This document shows positions 6,603 through 10,000 of a stretch of 10,000 nt of DNA, one piece after another. The first letter of the stretch is position 1; every line of letters starts with the position of its first letter. A program made the translations under genes and the position numbers. The DNA comes from Penaeus vannamei. Taxonomy: Eukaryota > Arthropoda > Malacostraca > Decapoda > Penaeidae. The stretch lies in contig NC_091578.1 of NCBI RefSeq assembly GCF_042767895.1, positions 31,764,387 to 31,774,386 of the forward strand. The letters run 5' to 3'. The notes under the pieces were generated by a model, which was not told where the DNA came from, made no database searches, and worked only from the letters and a program-made list of their open reading frames with translations.

Positions 6603-6673
6603 CCTCCCTCCCTCCCTCCCTCCCTCCCTCCCTCCCTCCCTCCCTCCCTCCCTCCCTCCCTCCCTCCCTCCCT
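6514..6673 (+). repeat. Compound (CT)n(CCCT)n microsatellite
   Basis: An uninterrupted CT run of 85 bases (6514-6598) passes directly into TCCC repeats (6597-6673, about 19 copies) with no interruption. The Arg-Glu and Gly-Arg-Glu-Gly repeats predicted on the minus strand are artefacts. Lack of interruptions suggests recent expansion and high length polymorphism. Confidence 0.98.
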
Positions 6674-6718
6674 GCACACCTACCCGCCTCGCGCATCTCC
6701 CTCATCTCCGCTCTTCAC

Positions 6719-6750
6719 ACTTACCTGAAAATAGAGAAATGGAAAACATT
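6719..6750 (-). other. Juxtaposed splice acceptor-like and donor consensus (recursive splice site candidate)
   Basis: On the minus strand a pyrimidine-rich stretch (TTTTCCATTTCTCTATTTT, 17 of 19 pyrimidines) ends in CAG and runs directly into GTAAGT. This is a perfect CAG|GTAAGT donor abutting an acceptor, with the junction between 6725 and 6724. A branch-point-like TTAAT lies about 25 bases upstream. This arrangement matches zero-length-exon ratchet points known from long Drosophila introns. There is no independent evidence of a host gene in the window, so this is motif-based only. Confidence 0.3.
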
Positions 6751-6831
6751 AATAAAGCACAGAAATACATTATCAAACATAATCACATATTCATAAATGA
6801 TTAAGCAAGATTATTAAAGAGAGATAGAGGC

Positions 6832-7310
6832 GGGGTGAGGAGGAGGAGGGGGGGGAGGAAGAAAGAAAGAAAGGAAGAAAGAGAGAGAGAGAGAAGAGAA
6901 GAGAAGAGAAGAGAAGAGAAGAGAAGAGAAGAGAAGAGAAGAGAAGAGAAGAGAAGAGAAGAGAAGAGAAGAGAGAAGAAGAAGAGAAGAGAAGAGAAGA
7001 GAAGAGAAGAGAAGAAAGAAAAGAAAAGAAAAAGAAAAGAAAAGAAAAGAAAAAAAAGAAAAAGAAAAGAACAGAACAGAACAGAACAGAACAGAACAGA
7101 ACAGAAAAGAAAAGAAAAGAAAAAAGAAAAGAAAAGAAAAGAAAAAGAAAAGAAAGAAAAGAAAAGAAAGAAAAAGAAAAGAAAAGAAAAGAAAAAGAAA
7201 AAGAAAAGAAAGAAAAAGAAAAAAAAGAAAAAAGAAAAGAAAAGAAAAGATAAGAAAAAAGAAAAGAAAAAAAGAAAGAAAAAAGAAAAAGAGAAAGAGA
7301 GAGAAGCCGA
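6832..7310 (+). repeat. Pentanucleotide (GAGAA/GAAAA) array with GAACA block
   Basis: After a short GGA lead-in, GAGAA repeats perfectly 16 times at 6891-6970. A 10-bp break follows, then six GAAGA at 6981-7010, then AAAGA-type units. Seven perfect GAACA units lie at 7069-7103, then imperfect GAAAA units to about 7310. The blocks are variants of one pentamer, differing by single substitutions. The 179-residue Lys/Arg/Glu frame and the Phe/Ser frame on the other strand come from a stop-free repeat. Confidence 0.96.
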
Positions 7311-7332
7311 GAGCACAATCCGAACGGAACGG

Positions 7333-7390
7333 CAGAGAGGGCAGGGAGAGAGAGAGAGGGAAGGGGAAGGGTAAGGGGGGAGGGGGGGGC
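7333..7390 (+). repeat. GA/G-run tract with G-quadruplex potential
   Basis: A (GA)n stretch is followed by GGG, GGGG, GGG, GGGGGG and GGGGGGGG runs separated by one to three bases at about 7359-7389, which fits a G-quadruplex motif. Confidence 0.75.
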
Positions 7391-7604
7391 GGCGCGCGAA
7401 GAGGACCCGGGGCCCCTAAACACTACTCAGACGAGCCTCGTAAGATTAAGATCGGATCCCCTTTCAGCAGATGCTCCTCCGCCGAGCGCCTCCCGAGCGG
7501 CCCAAACCTAGCGGAATGTCGCTCGCTTGCTCGTTCGCGTTCGCTAACCTGCCGTCGTCTTTTTAGGCATAAAATTCGAAGAAAAAAAAGGAAGGGTGAA
7601 AGCT
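7391..7604. other. Unique CpG-rich island, no recognised gene
   Basis: Mixed sequence with many CpG dinucleotides and the palindrome GGGGCCCC at 7409-7416. A minus-strand frame of about 73 residues crosses it (7423-7644), but its first half is from the GATC-type repeat next door and the rest resembles no family I recognise. CTCGCTTGCTCGTTCGCGTTCGC around 7513-7536 is a degenerate short repeat. Confidence 0.5.
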
Positions 7605-7612
7605 CGACGGTA

Positions 7613-7660
7613 ACGATAGATCGATCGATAGACAGATCCATCACTCGGACGGACGGAAAG
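7613..7660 (+). repeat. Degenerate GATC/GATA and GGAC microsatellites
   Basis: GATAGATCGATCGATAGACAGAT is followed by CGGACGGACGG. Both are short tetranucleotide runs. The adjoining 7661-7778 is A/T-rich with a T8 run and A runs, and nothing else is recognised. Confidence 0.65.
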
Positions 7661-7778
7661 ATAATCAGATCGATAATTGGACCAAGACAGAGACAAAGAA
7701 AAAAACAAATATTTTTTTTCTTTCATTCTACCACGAAAAAAATAAACAAACAAAAATTAAAGGGGATTAAATACTTTA

Positions 7779-7802
7779 CGAAAACGAAAAAAAAACGAAA
7801 AC
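7779..7802 (+). repeat. ACGAAAA direct repeats
   Basis: ACGAAAACGAAAA is followed by an A run and another ACGAAAACG. The GAAAACGAAA spacing loosely resembles interferon-regulatory-factor sites (GAAANNGAAA). That resemblance may be chance in A-rich DNA. Confidence 0.5.
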
Positions 7803-7830
7803 GCTCTTCGTCAAAAAGAAACGAGAGTAA

Positions 7831-7874
7831 ATGGAAACGTTTCAAAGGAGAAATGAAACGTTCCGAAAGGGATT
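7831..7874 (+). repeat. 22-bp tandem duplication carrying GAAACGTTTC palindrome
   Basis: Two adjacent copies (7831-7852 and 7853-7874) share ATG-GAAACGTT-YC-RAAAGG. The first contains the perfect 10-bp palindrome GAAACGTTTC at 7834-7843. The second has GAAACGTTCC at 7855-7864, 21 bp downstream and therefore on the same helix face. A partial third start (CATGAATCGAAAC) follows. Confidence 0.7.
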
Positions 7875-7889
7875 CATGAATCGAAACAC

Positions 7890-8125
7890 GAGTGAGGGGA
7901 GGAGGGGAGGGAGGAGGGAGGGAGAGGAGGAGGGGGAGGAAAAGGAGGAGAAGGAGGAGGAAGAAGGGGAATGGGGATTAGAAGGAGGAGGAGGGAAAGG
8001 AGGGGGAGGAGAAGGAGGAGGAGGAAAGAAGGGGGAATGGAGATTAGAAGAAGGAGGAACGGGGTATGGGGAAGAGAGAGAAGATAGGGGGATGAGAAGG
8101 AGGAGAAGGAGTAAGGGGAAATAGG
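7890..8125 (+). repeat. GGA-rich purine minisatellite, ~66-bp unit
   Basis: A block containing AAGAAGGGGAATGGGGATTAG recurs 66 bp later as AAGAAGGGGGAATGGAGATTAG (ATGG at 7971 and 8037), both followed by GAAG-type purines. A weaker third resemblance occurs near 8090-8120. The sequence between is GGAGGAGGA. The Glu/Gly and Pro/Ser frames over it are artefacts. Confidence 0.8.
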
Positions 8126-8240
8126 GGAGAAGGGATGAAACAAAATAAAAGACAAAAAAGAGAAAATTGTACAAGAGAAAAAAAAAACGAAAAAGAACAT
8201 GTAGAGAGAAAGAGAGAAGACAAAACGGGAATAGAGCACG
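8126..8240 (+). repeat. A-rich purine low-complexity segment
   Basis: Mostly A with some G (AAAATAAAAGAC, AGAGAAAGAGAG). No gene is seen. Confidence 0.6.
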
Positions 8241-8242
8241 AG

Positions 8243-8280
8243 GGGAGGGAGGGGGGAGGAGGAGGAGAGGGGCCCCGGGG
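8243..8280 (+). repeat. G-run tract ending in GGGGCCCCGGGG
   Basis: GGGG, GGG, GGGGGG, GGAGGAGG and then the self-complementary GGGGCCCCGGGG at about 8267-8278. It is compatible with a G-quadruplex or a cruciform. Confidence 0.6.
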
Positions 8281-8330
8281 AGACTGTGCGAGGGCAAAAA
8301 TGAGTAAAACGACTTGTTTAGTATTCCTAA

Positions 8331-8362
8331 GGCGGGGCACTGCCACGATTGCAGTCCCCGTC
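8331..8362. other. Stem-loop in unique segment
   Basis: CGGGG-C-ACTGC (8333-8343) pairs with GCAGTCCCCG (8351-8360), giving ten base pairs with one bulged C and a 7-base loop (CACGATT). Two further outer pairs (G-T wobble, G-C) are possible in RNA. It lies in the only non-repetitive patch between 7890 and 8600. Confidence 0.55.
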
Positions 8363-8370
8363 CGCGAGAA

Positions 8371-8480
8371 TAGGGAAGGGTAGGGGTGGATAGGGGTGGG
8401 GGAGGGAATATGGGGGTGGATAGGGGTAGGGGAGGGGATATGGGGGTGGATAGGAGTGGATAGGAGTGGGGGAGGGAGAG
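8371..8480 (+). repeat. 30-bp G-rich minisatellite
   Basis: GGGGGTGGATAGGGG-type units: GTGGA at 8386, 8416 and 8446 gives an exact 30-bp spacing. The two full units, 8391-8420 and 8421-8450, differ at only two positions. A 10-bp partial duplication (TAGGAGTGGA) follows at 8451-8460. G runs of four to five bases make it G-quadruplex-prone. Confidence 0.88.
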
Positions 8481-8596
8481 AGGGAGAGAGAAGGGGTGGC
8501 TAGGGTGGGGAGAGGGAGAGGGACGAATAGGCTGGATAGATGAGGGAGGGCGTTGAGAGGTGTTGAGGGAGGAGGAAGGGTGGAAAGGTTAGGGGA
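8481..8596 (+). repeat. G/A-rich low-complexity segment
   Basis: GGGAGAGAGG and GGTGTTGAGGG words continue the purine bias of the minisatellite without a clear period. Confidence 0.7.
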
Positions 8597-8621
8597 CGGT
8601 GAGGGAACTGACTTTCTCTAT

Positions 8622-8780
8622 GACACCCCCATCATACCCCTCACTCCTTAACGCCCCCTTCATCCAACCCCATCCTTCTCAAACATCCCATCCTCACTTC
8701 GATCTTACCCCCTTCTCCTCCAGCACCTCCTTCATTCCCCACCCCAACACCCCAAGCCCTCAAGACACACCAATTCCCTC
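8622..8780 (+). repeat. C-rich low-complexity segment
   Basis: Plus strand rich in C, with T and A (CATCC, CACCCCC, CCACCCC). No fixed repeat unit. The proline/serine-rich plus frame has no supporting features. Confidence 0.6.
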
Positions 8781-8796
8781 GGATCCCTTCGACTCC

Positions 8797-8852
8797 CCTC
8801 GGTTTCCCTCGGTTTCCCTCGGTTTCCCTCGGTTTCCCTCGGCTTTCCCTCG
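8797..8852 (+). repeat. 10-bp tandem repeat GGTTTCCCTC
   Basis: Perfect units start at 8801, 8811, 8821 and 8831, followed by an 11-bp variant with an extra C at 8841. A 10-bp period keeps every unit on nearly the same helix face. The preceding CCCTCGGATCCCTTCGACTC looks like a decayed earlier unit. Confidence 0.95.
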
Positions 8853-8897
8853 TCATCCTTCGGCGGCGATTACGGAATTCGGCGCCGGAGTCCTTCG

Positions 8898-8910
8898 CCC
8901 CCCCCCCCCC
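8898..8910 (+). repeat. C13 homopolymer
   Basis: Thirteen consecutive C residues, followed by GGCTGATAAGGATCAGGTCCGG, which resembles 1935-1949 downstream of another C run. Confidence 0.9.
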
Positions 8911-8999
8911 GGCTGATAAGGATCAGGTCCGGTTACCGCCTGTCCTCCTCCCCTCGCGTTCTCGGGCCGTTTCGAGAGTCCGAAGTCGTGGTGTCGTCC

Positions 9000-9445
9000 T
9001 AAGTCGGGTCGAAGGACGTAAAGTCGGAATCCTCAAGTGGGTTTCCTTAAGTCCTCGAGTCGCTCCGAAGATCTCAAGCGGGTTTCTTAAGTCTCGAGTC
9101 GCTCCGAAGATCTCAAGTGGGTTTCTTAAGTCTCGAGTCACTCCGAAGATCTCAAGTGGGTCTCTAAGTTCTTTTAAGTCGGTTCGAAAACCTCTGTGGG
9201 GTTTCAAGAGACTTTTTAAGCCGCTTCGAAGATCTCAGCTGGTTTCTAAGTTGCTAAAGACTTTGCTTTGAATATAGCAGTGGGTTTCTAATGTCTTTCG
9301 TTGGTTCGAAAACTTCACTGGGCTTCTCAAGTCGCTTCGAAAACCTAAATGGGTTTCTAAAGCCTGAAGTCGGTTCGAAAATCTTAGTAGGTTTCCAAGG
9401 TCTTCGGTCGAAATTCCAAATTGGGTTTCGGAAACCTCAATTCGG
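9000..9445. repeat. Degenerate ~39-bp tandem array, at least eleven units
   Basis: TGGGTTTCT or variants occur at about 9038, 9079, 9118, 9157, 9197, 9239, 9281, 9319, 9350, 9388 and 9422. Units around 9050-9160 are nearly identical and carry AAGTCTCGAGTCGCTCCGAAG and AGATCTCAAG. Later units are diverged, with TTCGAAAACCT in place of TCCGAAGATCT. Spacings range from 31 to 43 bp. In the 39-bp block the minus strand encodes a 13-residue repeat (LRNPLEIFGATRD), and a plus-strand frame repeats GF-x-SRFENL. The later spacings are not multiples of three, so coding is unlikely. Confidence 0.92.
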
Positions 9446-9620
9446 GTCGACTATCTATTTTTTGAGCTGTAGTTCTGGCAATGCATTTAAGAGATGAGTA
9501 GAGAGAGAAAAATAAAATATTCTTTGAAAACTGGGAATGACCAAAATATATTAAATCTAAGCATCCAAAATTAATGGTATTTGACGAATGGACCCATTTT
9601 TAACGTCTCACTTGATAGAA
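9446..9620. other. AT-rich unique segment
   Basis: Non-repetitive, AT-rich DNA between two tandem repeats. An AATAAA at 9511-9516 has no associated gene. No open frame, RNA gene or repeat could be supported. Confidence 0.5.
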
Positions 9621-9621
9621 T

Positions 9622-9980
9622 GACAACACCAACAAAACATCCTTCACCAACATCTCCATCACCACCCCTACCACCACCATCACCACCACCACCACCTCCA
9701 TCAACTCCACCATTCCCACCACCTCCACCTCCACCATCACCACCACCACCCCTACCACCACCACCACCACCACCTCCATCAACTCCACCACCCCCACCAC
9801 CACCACCCCCCCCACCCCTACCACCCCCACCACCACCACCCCCTCCATCAACTCCACCACCAACCTCCATCTTCACCACCACCACCACCACCCCCACCCC
9901 CACCACCACCACCACCCCTACCACCACCACCCCCACCACCACCCCCACCACCTCCACCACCACCACCCCCACCACCACCA
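9622..9980 (+). repeat. (ACC/CCA)n trinucleotide tract with longer internal period
   Basis: A degenerate CCA/ACC repeat. A longer block, CCTCCATCAACTCCACC, recurs at 9695, 9773 and 9842 (spacings 78 and 69 bp, both multiples of three). A plus-strand frame with an ATG at 9620 stays open to the window end and reads proline-rich (PSTPP repeated) and then threonine-rich. This repeat cannot form stops in most frames, so openness alone is not gene evidence. Confidence 0.92.
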
Positions 9981-10000
9981 AAACTAGGCCTACACAAGAG

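Noticed and set aside
6835..7374. 179-residue Lys/Arg/Glu plus-strand frame
   Set aside because: Pure pentamer-repeat translation. A/G-only DNA cannot form most stops, and the frame has no non-repeat content.
7423..7644. 73-residue minus-strand frame across the CpG-rich island
   Set aside because: Half is translation of GATC-type repeats, no family is recognised, and there is no splice or promoter support.
8044..8346. Minus-strand frame whose beginning looks like a secretion signal (VAVPRLRNTKQVVLLIFALAQS)
   Set aside because: It starts with GTG, not ATG. A eukaryotic secreted protein would not be expected to use it, and everything after the first 25 residues is translation of the purine repeat.

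Overview
This window looks like non-coding DNA from a repeat-dense invertebrate genome. The very high load of simple sequence repeats, long one-sided purine and pyrimidine tracts and several unrelated minisatellites resembles decapod crustaceans such as penaeid shrimp. That assignment is inferred from repeat style only, because no gene identifies the organism. I found no convincing protein-coding gene, tRNA, rRNA or transposon protein. Most long open frames are translations of simple repeats: purine-only tracts cannot contain a stop, and trinucleotide or hexanucleotide-compatible repeats stay open in every frame.

Layout. 1-345: purine-rich DNA, then AAAC-rich DNA. 397-530: a 16-bp minisatellite carrying AGGTCA, ending next to a consensus cAMP-response palindrome. 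547-792: an AT-rich 43-bp repeat, then (GAA)n and a 29-base A run. 917-2330: pyrimidine-rich, C-heavy DNA broken by two unique islands. 2478-3168: a strong hairpin, then an exact 138-bp tandem array made of three related ~45-bp subunits. 3175-3501: an A/C-rich repeat of about 70 bp. 3649-4515: a pyrimidine minisatellite of about 77 bp and further T/C-rich DNA. 4528-4829: A-rich purines and a 122-bp (CA)n. 4830-5045: a unique island with small inverted repeats. 5050-5575: an ~84-bp repeat organised as a 169-bp dimer with long ACGT/GTAC palindromes. 5708-6513: G-rich and A-rich purine DNA around a 115-bp complex island. 6514-6673: a compound (CT)n(CCCT)n microsatellite. 6674-6830: a short unique segment with a perfect splice-donor motif abutting an acceptor-like tract on the minus strand. 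6832-7390: a pentanucleotide array and a G-run tract. 7391-7885: a unique island and small tandem motifs. 7890-8596: purine-rich minisatellites around a short island. 8600-8910: C-rich DNA, a 10-bp array and a C13 run. 9000-9445: a degenerate ~39-bp array. 9446-9620: AT-rich unique DNA. 9622-9980: an (ACC)n tract.

No genes work together here. The most economical reading is an intergenic region or the inside of a large intron. If intronic, the splice-like motif at 6719-6750 would put the host gene on the minus strand. The items most worth checking are the two higher-order tandem arrays (138 bp and 169 bp), the possible recursive-splicing site, the AGGTCA/CRE cluster, and the short complex islands at 5770-5884 and 8281-8383.
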